From Reticulitermes speratus (lineage: Eukaryota; Arthropoda; Insecta; Blattodea; Rhinotermitidae): DNA of 64,000 bases. The position numbers and the translations under genes are program-made. A model generated the notes under the pieces. That model saw only the letters and a program-made list of their open reading frames with translations. It was not told where the DNA came from and made no database searches. This document shows positions 11,086-23,890 of this stretch, piece after piece. Position 1 is the first letter of the stretch, and every line of letters starts with the position of its first letter. Where the stretch lies: assembly GCA_021186555.1 (NCBI GenBank), contig JAJKFL010000042.1, positions 20,396,021-20,460,020 of the forward strand, read 5' to 3'.

Positions 11086-14000
11086 AGCAGAGAAGCAAAG
11101 GGAAAACAAAACTTACAAACTAGCATTATCCGAACATATTTGTACGCTATAATCTGATATTGAATCGAATAAGGTTTTAAGTATTAAAGCAATAACCCCA
11201 TACTTAATTCACAATTTTTTATGATTCTCTAGATACTTGGTGCAAATCTCATAAAAATTCTTAGTCTTCCATCTTCTAACACAGAAAATTTAAGATTAAA
11301 ATTTCCAAACTGACATTTTACCTTCATATTTTAAATGGGCTTATTTTCTAAGCCAAACGGCTAGGAGGCTGAAAGTACGAGGTATGACAACAAGTTGGAG
11401 AAAACTATTCATGAAAATCTCCATTATACGTGTTCCTCACCAAATATTACAAGTGTGCCAAAATCAGGAAAGACAAGATTTGCGATATATAACACGAATT
11501 AAAGCACAGCTATTGTATCCAAAGCACTGGTCTTCAACCTTATGGAAGGCGACCACTTGGAAGGCTTAGGCGTACAGGGGATTAAAATTGCCTAAACGCA
11601 TTTTGCCATATGGCGTAAGTGTTTTTTTTTTGTAATGATGACAGCGTATAAATAACAATATTAAAAAGTTAGAGCTTGTAGTGCTGCAGAAAACCCGACT
11701 GTAGAATTTTCATTACGGCAACGTCAGAAGTTTAACTAAAAGTGCAACTTGGAGGATAATAACAAATAATGCGTACGAAATCTTGCTGCCTCAAAATCGA
11801 CGTATATTCCATCAAAGTTATGAGCACACACGTGACATTAAAGAGATTGCACAAATATGTAAGAGCAGACCAGAACTAATGCTCAAAATTCCACACTGCA
11901 GCCAACTGTTGCGTTAATCCCATTGATTGAAAGCGTAGAATATACTCAGACAAACAAAATTTAAAATACATAGAATTATTTTATACCCTTCTCGGTTGAA
12001 CTTAGGGTGAGCAAATTGAGCAACTTAAATCAGAAAATAAGAAATCGGACACATGCTTTTTACACTCAGTCCTTTTGAAGGACTTTATCAACGTAGGTAC
12101 TTAATCGATTCTACTATCTGCCATACATTAAGGCTGTTTAGCCGGCAAAATGTGACTATTAAGAAAAGCTGCAGCTTTACTTACACGTATATCAACTTAT
12201 GAGAAATCATAGAATGTAGGGGCTAACTGAAAATTATAGCGCTTTTAAATTGTTACAGAACACAGCATTTCAATTCTTCATACGAAAGGAGAAGTATAAT
12301 TCCCTTTTGTAAGATCAGGTCTCTCAGTTTGTCAGGTCCTTCTTGTTCCAGTATTAACGCAGAAGCGGTGAACTGATTTCCACTGAATAATTTTCTCTTC
12401 CCTTGAGGTTTGTTGGTTCTCGTGACGTTACTAACCATATAACTTACAACACATAATAGATTCTATCACTGTCAAAGGATTAACAATGTTACGAATTCCA
12501 ACTGTGCCCCTTAGACGGCGGTAACTTTGTTAGCACACCCTGGTCTGAAGGGTGATCATTGCTGAGACAATGTGCTGTTGCCTTTGTCCGTTACCTCGAT
12601 CTACACTTAAATCGGTCTTTCCAGTAGATTAAATTCTATTATCGGGTAAAATGTGATATCAGCTTAAAAGAGAGTGTATTTGGAATTAAGCCAAATGTAC
12701 TGAAAGCAGTACTAATTAATTTTAAATGCATTTGGAATAACTTACCGTAAAAGACGGTTTGATATACCGAAATGAATTAAAAGGATAACATTAATATCTG
12801 TTGGATTTGGTGGGATATGTGAAAGGCATTTTGCTAATCACAAAAATGTAAAAATGTCAGGATTTTTTGGCAACATGTTATAAAAATATGGAAAATTTAG
12901 CTGCTAAATATGGCGTGCTGCAGTTCAGTAATTTATTACGTAAAGCATTTCTGACGCTTTAAGTATATTTGAACATGGAAACGTTTGAAGAATAGTTGAA
13001 GTTCTATATTCGGATTCTGGATGTAGTTGCTTTGGTTCCTGATTGCGATCACTGTATTTCTTATCATTCCCTCCAGGTGAATTCCGAGATGGTAGCTTCA
13101 AATATGCTACGGCTTTGTCTTCCAATTAAATACACACACACTAATTTAAGGCTGCGATATCAAAACATTGATGATAAGGAAAGCTGTATTAATACGAAAT
13201 TGACAAAAGAATACCCTTACATTTCACTGTTTGTAAACCGGCAGCATCTAGCACCGATCCCGAGAGTTCTGCTATTAACTGAAGGTGATTTTATGTATTT
13301 TGTATATACATCGTGTTGCGTAAGTACGGATGAAAATGGAATGAAAATTACGGCGGAGAAAACAGGACAGGATATCAGGTGACAAATTAAATGTTTAGGT
13401 CTGCTCATGAGGTGGCTATGTACTCGAAGAGACACAATAAGTAGAGGTTCTAATATCCGGAAAATTATTATGTCGTGCAAACCATTGATCTTGGCGGTGC
13501 CAAACATCGCAAATTGTACTATAATTTAAATATATTTCTAGCCGCCACCGCCACTACTACTAGCACAGCTACTATTACTACTCAGGCTGCGGCACTACAC
13601 ATTTACTTTTTAGACTCTTTGAATGAAATACAACAATCTCTGAATATGACGTTTCAGTATCTGCCTTCGTCTCGGTCTCAAGAAGAATGTGAAAATGCCT
13701 ACTCGTGCTGGCTAATGTTACTATGGTTCTACGCCTTCTCATAAAGAGTTGCTCTCTAATGGGCCCAGGATATGTTTGTTGATGTCTCAGGACAGAGACA
13801 GAGATAGTTTCAGAATCGTCGGTTTCTTAGAACGCTGTATTTCAATCTGGCAATGAAAAAAAAAATCGAAATTAAGAGCCGCGAGAATGAAAATTCAATT
13901 CAAATTTTAATTATTTATGTGCTGGATCAACAAATAAACTAAAGAGAAAACAAAAACATTGCCTTTAGTTTCACCTAAAAACAAAGTTGAAAGAAAAGAA

Positions 14001-17000
14001 CAAAAGAAAGAAAAATGGAAAATAGAATTATATGAAATAATGATGATTATTTTCTAACTTATGATAAAAATATTCAATAGAAAATAAAGTACCATAATAA
14101 CAAAAAATGTGACTGACGATACAATTTTCTGTAATAATATCATTTGTAAGAAATAATTACATTATCTTTAATTTAGTTAATTAAAAAGCTTTTAACTGAA
14201 ATGATCTGAATTGTTGTTATTCATATACTTAGAAAATAATCATTCTACAATATTGTCATTAAATTTGAGAAACATATCTTTCCACTTCGTTCTGCTACAG
14301 TTCAAATAGCTTCTTTTCAGGCTACGTAGTTTTCTACGCCATAGATCCCAATTCTTTTATCATCTTCAGCCCAATTAATATAGGTTCTTCCATTAGAGTG
14401 GCAGACCCAATTTCATACCCATATAAAATAACGGGTGCTGTGAAAAATTTGCATTTTCTCGCCTGATCGCTGCCTTGCTTCCGCACAGTGTTGGATTATT
14501 CAAAATAAAACTTTGTGACTTCAGAATTAATGCATTATTATTGAATAACTGGGACCTCATACAATTTCCCTGCTCTTGTTTTAAAAATTGTGCCCAGTAA
14601 TTTCTTAGGCGTTTGTAGTCACTAGTCATTTATACATTTCTCTTGATCAGGAGCAGTATGAAACCATTTCCTTAAAACATTTACAACGTCGAAACAATTT
14701 CTAAGAACAAACTCATAACAATAACATCAACTACCACTACCGTGCGCCACGCAGCAAAACACTGAGGTATTAGATCCAAGAAATTCACGAACGTATTTTC
14801 CCCTTTGATTTTATTAACGTGTCTTACCGTTTGAGAATCCACAACCCTGAGTCTAAATAAGCACTGTAAAAGCAAACCAGTGCTACCAACAGAGAGGGAT
14901 TTGACTTCAACTACTATAAAGTTCTAGTACCAAGCATTTTTTCCTCTTTTTTATTCTCCTTTTTTATTTTGAACCCTGTCATTCCCTTTTTCCACTTCGT
15001 TCATTTTCCATCCCCCTATTCCAGTTTTATGCCACGGTTCAGAAACGCCTATAAAACCCAATGCTGCTACGGTAGAGTAGGAATCCAGGATAGAAGAAGA
15101 ATTCAAAGGAACTCCCCCCAACCCCCATTTTACTACCCCGCATGTCATTGCCGTCGTCGTAACCATCCTCACGCGTGGACGAAAGAGCCCCACTGGAAAT
15201 TCCTTGTACGTCCACCACGTCCACCTGATGGCCTAAATCCCTCTTCTTCACAACCCGCTATCAAATGTAAGAAGATTTCAGTTACGTGAAGAAAATATCT
15301 CTAGTCCACACATCTCTGCTCTTACGTGATATAGTCACTTCCTGAAAATCACAATTCGTCAATATATTGGTCTTTAGTTTAGAATAGTGTTTGATTCAAC
15401 ACAGCTGATTACAGTCAGTTTTCTTAGATTCTTATTGTTTTACAAGATAACTGTTTAAGAGCGGATTAACACTTTCGCAGAGGGGGAATAAAATTGATTA
15501 AAAAGGGATTTTAAATAAGTCAGTTACAGAAGTACTTAATAGTAGATGACGAAACAATGAAAGCGAGAAAAAGGTTAAAAGTCAGTGACAAACAAAGAAT
15601 TTGGATGGATTGGCAAGATTTGTTTGTGTTTGCTAGCTCAAGATTCTTTTACTTTCCATTATATTACAAATAAAAGATTTGAGTTACCCTTTATTTGTCA
15701 ATCCATTATTAACGGACAGGCACACTATTATATAATAATAACGTAAATAAAGCCAAGAAAATTTAAGAAACAAATGTTAGTCAACTAATAAATATACGTG
15801 TAAAAACATTGTTAATCGTAACATTAGAGTAATGTTGTAGGACTCCTTGTTTGGTGTTAATCGTGGACTGCACCAATCAATATCTCGAAATCAAGTGTAA
15901 AACTCTTCATTTCCTATACAATTATAACCAATATTATTACAGTACCATATAACTTTACTGGCTATTTTATATTAATAACAATTAAGAAGTCATCTGTGAG
16001 AGCCTTTCTTAGGCTTATACTTGTACCATTCATTTCTTTATTTATTGTTCATACGTCTGCGGAGTTGATCGCTTCTTGAGGAGCTGACTAATTCACACAC
16101 TAAATAAATTCCCTGTTCATTAAGTTGAAGGTTTCTGGACTCTGTCAGTCATCTTGCATTCCCAACAGCACACAGTCTTTGGAAATATGTATCTGATTGT
16201 TTTAACAAGTAAAAAGGACAGGAACATACTGCGTATGGTCCGACAGAAGGAGCTACCTCAGTCACTGGACCCAAGATTTAGGGTAGCTATTTGTAACGGA
16301 TAGAACACAATAACTTGCTAACATAAATGCAAAACTTGGGACGTAATAGCACATGCAAATAAAGTATTATATTAATAAGATAATGCAGGGAATATCTCTA
16401 TAAACACGTTAAGGCATATGCATCTCACATATACCTTAAACCATTGCCGTCTAGTAATCGCGACAATTTACTTCGAAAATGATATATTTCGAAACGTCTA
16501 TTTATTTTTACATTCATTTCTCAATATCCTGAATTTCCATGTCTCATAAAATGGTGTTAGTATTCCAAAGTTCGTAGTGAGAGCCGTAACAAGAATTGGT
16601 CGTAAAACGAGACAAAAGTATGAGTATTGTAGTTTGTCGGCAATGCTATTCTTTCAGTTTCTTTCTCCTTTATTCCGAAATCCTTCCAAATAAACATCAG
16701 GAGTTATAACGCATAGAAATGGAAATTTCTACTCAATGTATTCCACTTTATACTACATAAGTACAGTAATGGCTTTTCTTTGTGTTTCATATTCAAGCTT
16801 AGTTTAAAAGTGTGTTTCCGTTAGACATCCCTGAAGATCAGGATTACTTGAGCATGAAGGTGGTGACTTTTAACTGTCTGAAGTACAAAATGTGGAACTG
16901 AATTTTCACAATTACATCGAATGACACAAAGAGTGCAGCCAAAATTTCTTACTTAAAGAAAAACTCTGATATGTCTCCTTAATATATCAGGGTTTTGATA

Positions 17001-17084
17001 CATTTTGCGTGAAATATAAAGTCATGAAGGCATTGTGGGAGTGCAGATATAACTACATACATACATTCTTAACCACGGCACAAG
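11086..17084. other. long stretch with no recognised feature
   Basis: About 6 kb of AT-rich sequence. The longest frame (12996-13382, 128 codons, plus strand) has no family motif. A CACTGGTCTTCAACCTTATGG segment near 11525 is faintly like a hAT-transposon end but has no partner. A frame on the minus strand near 14393-14629 is faintly LINE-like. I support no gene here. Confidence 0.45.
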
Positions 17085-17303
17085 TTAGAGCTGAGTGGTC
17101 AAATTCGCGGCCTTGCCGATTTGGCCCCAGTGAACAAGCACTCAATATCAATTCAACAGAAGGCTAGTTGGGCCCCAAGGCCAGTATCGACTTATTTTTG
17201 GAGAAGAAATAAATCCTTTGCCCCGGCCTGGAATCGAATCACAATTCCTTAGATGTCCGGGCCGTAGACTAGTTTATATATCTGCTACGCTATTCCGCTC
17301 CAC
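17085..17303 (-). mobile_element. SINE family B, diverged
   Basis: On the minus strand it opens GGAGCGGAATAGCGTAGCAG and carries a box B-like GTGATTCGATTCCAGG, followed by the family body including GGGGCAAAGG. The final third matching the 9191 copy is worn (GCCGCGAATTTGACCACTCA). No target duplication was found. Confidence 0.65.
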
Positions 17304-17654
17304 ATTCAATAAGTAGAATATTAAATAGAAGTAAACGGAACAATACTTATAAAGAAATAATTTTCAAAAGTTACGTCGTTACAGGTAATTCTATCCTGTA
17401 TATAATAACTGTAAACTTAGGTGAACAGAAGGTGTGGAATTAAGACTCCAAACATTCGTAAACTTGTTACTAGCAGAAATGAGTAGTCTATTTCACTGGC
17501 TGCTTTGTCTGTGTTGCATCCATTTTGTATGCAGGTGAAAAACGCGTTGAAGTAAAAAAAAATTGAAAATTTTTTAATAGAATGCGGTAGGTCCAGGGGG
17601 TTTTCCATAATAAAATGCAATTAAGGTAGTGCAAATTTTGGGAACATGTTACTG

Positions 17655-17850
17655 TCAATATCTTTATATGCAATAGAAGAAAAGATAGACGGGACAAGAA
17701 GAAGAGGAAGATAGTCTAAGCAGCTCCTGGATGACCTTAAGTAGAACAGAAGACTCTGCAGAATGAAACCGAAATCACAAGATCTAGTTCTCTGGAAAAT
17801 TCGTTTTGCAAGAGGCTATGGACCTCTTGCTAGACAGACTACGTAATGAA
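17655..17850 (+). pseudogene. LINE reverse-transcriptase C-terminal shard
   Basis: One frame reads GTRRRGR, a stop, SKQLLDDLK, a stop, then NRRLCRMKPK and VLWKIRFARGYGPLARQTT before the natural stop. This matches the C-terminus of an insect LINE protein family, as I remember it, with RGR-KQLLDDLKE near the end and FGRGYGPVVRQTT at the end. It has two internal stops and no catalytic domain, so it is a small dead fragment. It belongs to a different LINE family from the one at 22.5 kb, whose protein ends in LRVP. Confidence 0.65.
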
Positions 17851-17859
17851 GAGATTATA

Positions 17860-18550
17860 TTAACACAACAGTTATAATCTCAATATGTGATGAACATAGG
17901 ATAATTAAATACACTCGTAACTGTATTTAAGAAGCGTTAAGAATTACGTGAGGATGAAATTTATGTAGTACGAAATTCAAGAAGAAAAGCATTATGTTCC
18001 AGTATTGTTTTAAGTATTATCATATGCGTTCTGGCTACACTTACGTAGTCCGTCTGCTCGGTAACTTCTTCACCCACGCTGGGATGTCGCTATACCAGAT
18101 AAGACCCTGTGCGTTGATGGAGTTTTGAACTGAGGCCTCTAATAGGCGCATCATCCTAAAGTCTGAGGACCCCTAATTTGAGCGAGGAAGCGGAAACACA
18201 TTTGACTGGCTTTCCGCTCTGCCAAGTATTAACACGTGCATAATGCAGTTTTTTCTGCGACAAAGTAAAGCTACGTTCTCTGTCTCACTGGTGGTCACGC
18301 AGACCGTTGACGACTACATGCCTGCCAGAAAGAAAAACTGCTACATGTTGTAAAATAGACCTGTAAATAAGTCCAATGTTTTCACATAATAAGGTGCAGT
18401 GTTCTAAAATCAAAGCAACAATTACGCCTCTTTGTTACTTACAAAAAGCGGATTTATTATCAAATTTCCAGGTCATTGTCTTATCCGAGGAAGCCTGTCA
18501 GCTAAGTGAAATGCGGTCCATGGTCCATTATACCTACCATTCCAAGATGC
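17860..18550. other. no recognised feature
   Basis: Unassigned sequence between the LINE shard and the mariner-like end. Confidence 0.5.
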
Positions 18551-18554
18551 TATA

Positions 18555-19020
18555 CAGGGTATATCTAAATTGCTTGGACAAACTTCAAGAGTGAGTTACT
18601 CACATAAACAAATTCATATAAACATATGCACGGAAATGAGTGCGTTTTGAGTATAATTGAAGCTTACATTCAACAATAAATACCTTAACTATGTAATACT
18701 TTACTTACATCTGACATAATACATTTACATTACATGTTCCCAATTTAATAAGGGTTGAATTCTTATTGCTTATAAAGTCACAATTCACAAGAAATTCTCA
18801 AAATGTCCTCCACCTAAATCGGAGCACGCATGGACACAGACACATCTAATCATGGACTGTCGCACCTTTCGAAAGGGTCCCGGGGCGGTTGCAAATGTCT
18901 TGACAGGCATAAAAATTGTGTTCATGAAGTGTCTTCTCATTTTCAATCGGAGCTGAATGCACTAGGTGTTTTTAGTGTATCAACAAATAATACTCTAAAC
19001 GATTGAGTAAGGGGAAAAGT
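18555..19020 (-). mobile_element. 3' end of a mariner-like (IS630/Tc1/mariner) transposon
   Basis: The left edge is TA (18553-18554) then CAGGGTATATC, the kind of terminal inverted repeat and TA target used by this superfamily. From about 19015 down to the stop at 18785-18787 the minus strand encodes the C-terminal part of a transposase. Recognisable blocks are LNRLEYYL, HSAPIENEETLHEHNFYACQ, DICNRPGTFER and the end DLGGGHFENFL. Frame changes are needed between the blocks, so it is dead. The catalytic region and the other end are missing. The 3' untranslated part (18566-18784) is AT-rich. Confidence 0.72.
18785..19018 (-). pseudogene. transposase C-terminus (mariner-like), broken
   Basis: Block order and spacing fit the end of an IS630/Tc1/mariner transposase: the region after the third catalytic residue (LNRLEYYL, where functional proteins usually have LNPLDYYLWG), then ENEETLHEHNFYACQDICNR, then GGGHFENFL and a stop. 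A stop lies after LLIH, and at least two frame changes follow. This is a separate family from the 48.3 kb element, judged by its C-terminal wording. Confidence 0.7.
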
Positions 19021-21335
19021 GGGAGCTCTACCGCGAAAATTAACTGTTTGCGGATATATACTGAAATAAACTTTATTCCTTATTTTGGTGTGGGAAACGT
19101 ACTACTGAAATCTGTCCAAGCATTTTATAAGTAAATTAAAAAATAGTGCAAGGATGTAAATATATTTGCTATGTATTCGAGTATTTGCTTTAGCTAATGA
19201 AAGTGTCGTCGTAATAAGCAGACATGCAGCCTATAGCCAGTAAAAAACTGACACATATTTTGACTTTCAGATGAGTAGTTACTTCTGGGTACGTATTTTA
19301 AACAATCGTCAAATCCCATACCAAACATCAAATTCACTTCCCATAAATCAAAAACGTATGCACGCACAGAATAGTAAAAATGTGTGAAAACATAAGACAA
19401 TTTGCCTGCCAAGGCTTACAATAATTATTACAACGCTTCATAACTTGTTGCGCCATCTTTATTTTCGGTATTTATTTACTAACGTAACCCGTTCATAAGA
19501 AAGACTATGAAAAAAAGAATTAAAACCCTTTTATAATACAAAACGAAATATTATCCTAATAATATCAGTGGATATTGTCTTCGATTGCGGTTTGTTAGAC
19601 TGACAAACAGACGGCAGAGAAAACGTAAGTTCACCTCAAGAAGCATACTGAAACTTACAAAAAGTCCACCCCTTAAGTTGTCGTAAGAATACAACTTTTC
19701 ACCCCTACGCTTTGAAGGCCAAGGTTTTTTTCTAAATAAATGCTATTACGCCACTATTGGAAAAAGTACGAGGACTGACAGCGTGAAAAGAGTTTTCTTG
19801 GTATTAGTACATACTGCGCAATTGCGATTTCGTATTCTACAGACCATTTCGCATGCAATAAACCCGCTGGCTGTAGCGTCCTAGCAGGTATGGCTCGCAG
19901 GTTCTGCTTATTTAAGTTGGTTAATATACACTCGTTTAGCTGAGGACACATTCTGGACGCGCTTTCTTTCACTATTCATTCTTTCGTAAGCCGTACTGTA
20001 ATTATGACTTCATTTGAGCGTTTTCTCTGGAAATTTAATCAGTACGCGATTATGAATTTAGTTCCATTACAAACACTTTTAATCTCATTTATTCAAAAAA
20101 CGTTTTCCGTTATACGACTATCTAACATTCTTCCCTGCAATTTGAGATATAATCTCGTTACATCTAAAAGTGCTGATGTGAAAAAATTCTGAAGACGAAA
20201 AGGCGTGGAATGCCTCAATGATCAGCGACTGCTCTGCATTTTAACAGCGCTGGGATTAAAGCTCGTATAAAGGCTTCATTAAAGAAATGACCAAGGGGTA
20301 AAGATTAAAAGTACCTGAAATAAAGCAAAAAAATTTCTCGCAATAAACTACTAGCTCGCGAAAGCGCTAATGGCTCACTTGTTTATGTCCACTGCATGCC
20401 AAAAATGTAATATTTTTATCATAAAACATTTCCTGAAATTAGTGATATCCATATACTTTACTTTTCACACTACATGATATTTTCAAGAAAAATGTGTAAT
20501 GCAATCACACGCTTTTCTTGTTAGGCTTCTCAAATTACAAATATGAAGATAGTGGTTAACAAAAACTGCACGTAATTTCAAAAAGTTTTTATAACTATTA
20601 AATTATTTTTCATATGCATGTAAAAGAAATGTGTGATTGCATTGCAAATAATTGATTTCTTTTTGAATCACTAATTTACATCTACATTTGTCACACTGTG
20701 TTATGTTAAGAAATTATATAGTTTTAGTGGAGTAAAATTAGACGGTTCCAAGAAAATAAGCGTGTGAAATACAGCTCCTACGGACCTACTGTTTTAGACA
20801 ATAAAGAAACAATATTTTCCATACGCAACGAAATAAAATTTCACGTTTTATAGTAAAAGAAATTTGGACTTATAAAAATATTACAGTTCTTAAGAAAACA
20901 GTGTGTACCCTCGACTCATGATGAGAGAACAGACGCAGTGTTTGGGAAAGGAAAGAATATTTCGATATAAGACAGAGCAGAAAAGGCGTTACAAAATCAA
21001 GGAAGCTGACAAAACTTATCATGTAGCACGCATGACATAGGTGAGAATGTAAGAGTATAGAATTTTGAGTCGTAAAATGTAAAGAAAAATGCCATCTTCA
21101 GAAGGCGAGAAAAAACGAAATAGCTTTCAACGATGAGGGTTGAGATTCGTAGAGCTCTGAATACGACTTATAGAAAATAATGTACATACTGTACAGAACT
21201 GTCACACTTTAAGCAAATACTGGTATAGTTTTTATTTTGATTTGACAGAAAAACATGTCTATGGGCGTGCTGGCTTTCGTACTGTCTGATGCGTCACGAT
21301 GCTTTGCAACCAGATCACGTGAAGGTCCTGCAGTA
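19021..21335. other. no recognised feature
   Basis: Unassigned AT-rich sequence. A 13-base inverted match (GTGTGATTGCATT, about 20505 and 20630) sits in an otherwise unpaired context and is not enough to call an element. Confidence 0.5.
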
Positions 21336-21992
21336 CAGTAAAACCACGTTAATACGGATGAATTGGGGGAGAGGACATACGGATTAAGCGATAACCAAGA
21401 TTAGCGAAGCAAAAGATAGGCCTAAAAGACAAAAACCTTTTAACACTTACAAATGCTGAATTTAATTATATAGGTAGTGCAGATCTTGTAATTAATGCCT
21501 ATCTATTAATTTTACAAATATCACAATAAATAGAAAATACCACTGTAGAGCCTTTATTTAAAAATTAAAAAATACAAAACACTTATATTTATTAATTGAT
21601 AGAAGACTTAGAATTAGTCCTTGTTTTTGAAAGTAATATAGCAGGTTTCACAAAACTGTCAAGTTTTGTCTGAAAAGGCCTCTGCTTCTGTTCTTTAATT
21701 AGGATCTCCCTCACAGTCTTTACGTGTTCATAATATGCCTGCATTTCTCGATCTGATAAGAGTCCACGTAATTGATTATTGCATGAATGCCATCTCTTTC
21801 GGAACTAAGAAGTTTCTTCTTAATTTTAGATTATTTTGGTTCATCTAGTTCTTTATCTGATCTTCTTCTACCTTCCTAAATTCCGTGTGTCTTTTAAAGT
21901 ACGTACTCAACTGCAAATAAAATTTTTCATATTTGCGATCCGGATTATCCGACATCCGATTTAACTGTGACCGGACTAGCGAGGGTTTATTG
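21336..21992 (-). mobile_element. internally deleted pogo/Tigger-like transposon
   Basis: The left end reads CAGTAAAACCACGTTAATAC, the right end on the other strand CAATAAACCCTCGCTAGTCC, and both are flanked by TA (21334-21335 and 21993-21994). Inside the right end GGATTATCCGACATCCG, and inside the left end ACGGATTAAGCGATAACC, look like the subterminal sequence of pogo/Tigger elements. Between them only the C-terminal part of a transposase remains (minus strand, about 21592-21800). At 657 bases it is far shorter than an autonomous copy, so it lost most of the transposase gene. Confidence 0.78.
21592..21790 (-). pseudogene. pogo/Tigger-like transposase C-terminus
   Basis: An open stretch ending at the stop 21592-21594 reads SDREMQAYYEHVKTVREILI, then KEQKQRPFQTKLDSFVKPA and about 17 more residues. 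The pattern of a charged helix followed by QTKLDSFVK matches the QTKITDFF/QTSLDSFF-type C-terminus of Tigger and other CENP-B-related transposases. The helix-turn-helix and DDD catalytic parts are absent. It lies inside matched inverted ends, which supports the identity. Confidence 0.7.
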
Positions 21993-22399
21993 TATTAAAA
22001 TTTCTAATTGTGAACAATAATTCTTGTTAAGACGAACCTATCAATAACCGTAACATTTACACAAGTCCTGAATATTTTAATTTTCAAGGCGGAAATCTAC
22101 GAGCTACTCTGTCCTCGTCAGCTTTCAGTCAACTGGTTCCCTATACAAGGGGTAATAAGTTAGGCAATGTACGTATAACGTAATATTTTGGAGCGTTCGC
22201 CTAACCAGATTTGCCATGGAAACTCAAAAATATTTTCCATTTGTATTGTCGACGAACATATGTCGCTCTCAACAATGCGATAAATACTGAAAGCTTTACC
22301 ATGGAAACACAGCTACGCGTTCTCTGCATTGTTAAGCTACGTATGTCGCTGACAGCAATATGAAACACACTTAAGTTTCCATGTAAAGTGCCTGATATT

Positions 22400-22520
22400 T
22401 TGTCAGCTTTTAAACACATATGGAGTTTCTCTACAGAGTTTCGTAAAAGTCCCCAATATCAAATTTTACGAAAATCCGTCAAGTAGGAGCAGCGCTGATA
22501 TATATGCACAGACGGATGTA
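22400..22520. repeat. dispersed repeat, copy next to the LINE 3' end
   Basis: TTTCGTAAAAGTCCCCAATA, then a stretch ending ACAGACGGATGTACGGAC, matches 25185-25290 on the far side of the LINE, where the text is TTTTCGTAAAAGTCCTCAAT and then ACAGACGGACGGACAG. A third, weaker relative lies around 57600-57690. The family is unknown to me; there is no coding content. Confidence 0.55.
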
Positions 22521-22603
22521 CGGACTAACTAACTAACTCCATGGAACAGAGTCCTTCTTGCGAAGCTAACAGATCCTCAGCTAGTCAAATTCCCCGCGTT
22601 TTA

Positions 22604-23213
22604 TGGAACACGAAGTTTCATTACCGCATTCACAACAGCCCGCCATCTGTCCCTATCCTGAGCCACATCAATCCAGTTCATGCCCACATCCCACTGCTTG
22701 AAAATCCATTTTAATATTATCCTCCCATCTATGCCTGGGTCTTCCAAGTGGTCTCCTTCTCTCAGGTCTTCCAACCAAAATCCTGTATGCACCTCTCCCC
22801 TCACCCATACGTGCTACATGCCCCGCCCACCTCATTCTTCTTGATTTGATAACCCAAATAATATTTGGTGATGAGTACAGATCATTAAGTTCCTCGTTAT
22901 GTAGTCTTCTCCACTCCCCTGTTACTTCGTCCCTCTTAGGCCCAAATATCCTCCTCAGCACCCTATTCTCGAACACACTCAGCCTATGTTTCTCCCTCAG
23001 TGTGACAGACCAAGTCTCACACCCATTCAAGCCAACAGGAAAAATTATAGTTCTGTATATCTTAATATTTGTATTTTTGGATAGCAAACTGGAAGACAGA
23101 AGATCCTGCACCGAATGATAACAATCATTTCCCGACTTCAATCTGCTCTTAATTTCTTCCTGAATGGAATTTTGATATGTTAGGGTTATTCCCAAATATT
23201 TGAACTGTTCCAC
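22604..23213 (-). pseudogene. LINE reverse transcriptase, C-terminal part
   Basis: About 200 residues: FKYLGITLTYQNSIQEEIKS, the helical segment [20 protein letters not shown], then [76 protein letters not shown] and, after a frame change close to 22670, [20 protein letters not shown] and LRVP. This is the RNA-binding thumb and tail of the LINE protein. The catalytic palm lies upstream (23220-23620) where the Y of the YADD box is a stop codon (23403-23405), so the enzyme is dead. Confidence 0.88.
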
Positions 23214-23621
23214 CCTTTCAAAGGATTTATTATCTTTCTTTATGTTGTGACTTTGTCCTGCATTCTAATTGCGAGACATGACCATGTACTTAGTTTTCTC
23301 AGCATTTATTTCTAGACCAATCTCCTTACTAGCGACTACTAGAGCCTCTGTGTTTTTCTTTATAGCTTGTACGCTTTTGCCCAATATATTAACATCATCA
23401 GCCTAAACTAGAAGCTGATGTGTACCATTTAATTTCAAGCCCTCCTGGTTTGCCTGAACCGTCCTAATGCCATATTCCAAAGCAAAGTTGAAAAGCAATG
23501 GCGATAAAGCATCTCCTTTTTTCAAACCATTCTTAATAGGAAATGTGTCAGGCAATTTTTGCCTACCCGGACTCTGATATAGGTTTCATTTAGACATATT
23601 TTTACTAGCCTTAACAGTTTC

Positions 23622-23890
23622 TTTTCTTTTCTTTTTTCCAATGGCTCGACATCCTCTTGGGGGCCTAGGCCGCCTCATTTTTCGAGGCTTCAAGGTCACA
23701 CTTTTTAGACACACCATATTCGGTAGGACTCCTCTGGACGAGAGACCAGCTCGTCGCAGAGACCTCTACCTGACAACACACAACACTCAAAAGAGACAGA
23801 TATCCATGCCCCGGTGGGATTCGAACCCACATTCCTAGTAAGCGAGCGGCCGCAGACCCGCGCCTTAGACCGCACGGACACTGGGATCGG
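23622..23890 (-). mobile_element. SINE family A inserted in the LINE, with target duplication
   Basis: On the minus strand the head reads CCGATCCCAGTGTCCGTGCG followed by GTCTAAGGCG (box A region, like a Leu- or Ser-type tRNA) and GTGGGTTCGAATCCCACC (box B). The body ends GGCGGCCTAGGCCCCCAAGA and an A-rich tail of AAAAGAAAAG type (23622-23640). Both sides carry the same 12 bases with two changes: CTTAACAGTTTC (23610-23621) and CTTACTAGTTTC (23891-23902). Removing the insert gives a continuous LINE frame reading [14 protein letters not shown], so the insertion point is exact. Confidence 0.96.

Noticed and set aside
11520-11545. CACTGGTCTTCAACCTTATGG, like a hAT-transposon end
   Set aside because: Unpaired; could be chance.
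12996-13382. 128-codon frame considered as a host gene
   Set aside because: No motif, no start context or splice evidence, and an open frame of similar size on the opposite strand overlaps its end.
14393-14629. Minus-strand frame with a faint LINE-like reading
   Set aside because: Only a few residues resemble the family; not enough to separate it from chance.
20493-20648. Inverted 13-base match GTGTGATTGCATT considered as a MITE
   Set aside because: The match does not extend to paired ends and no target duplication is visible.
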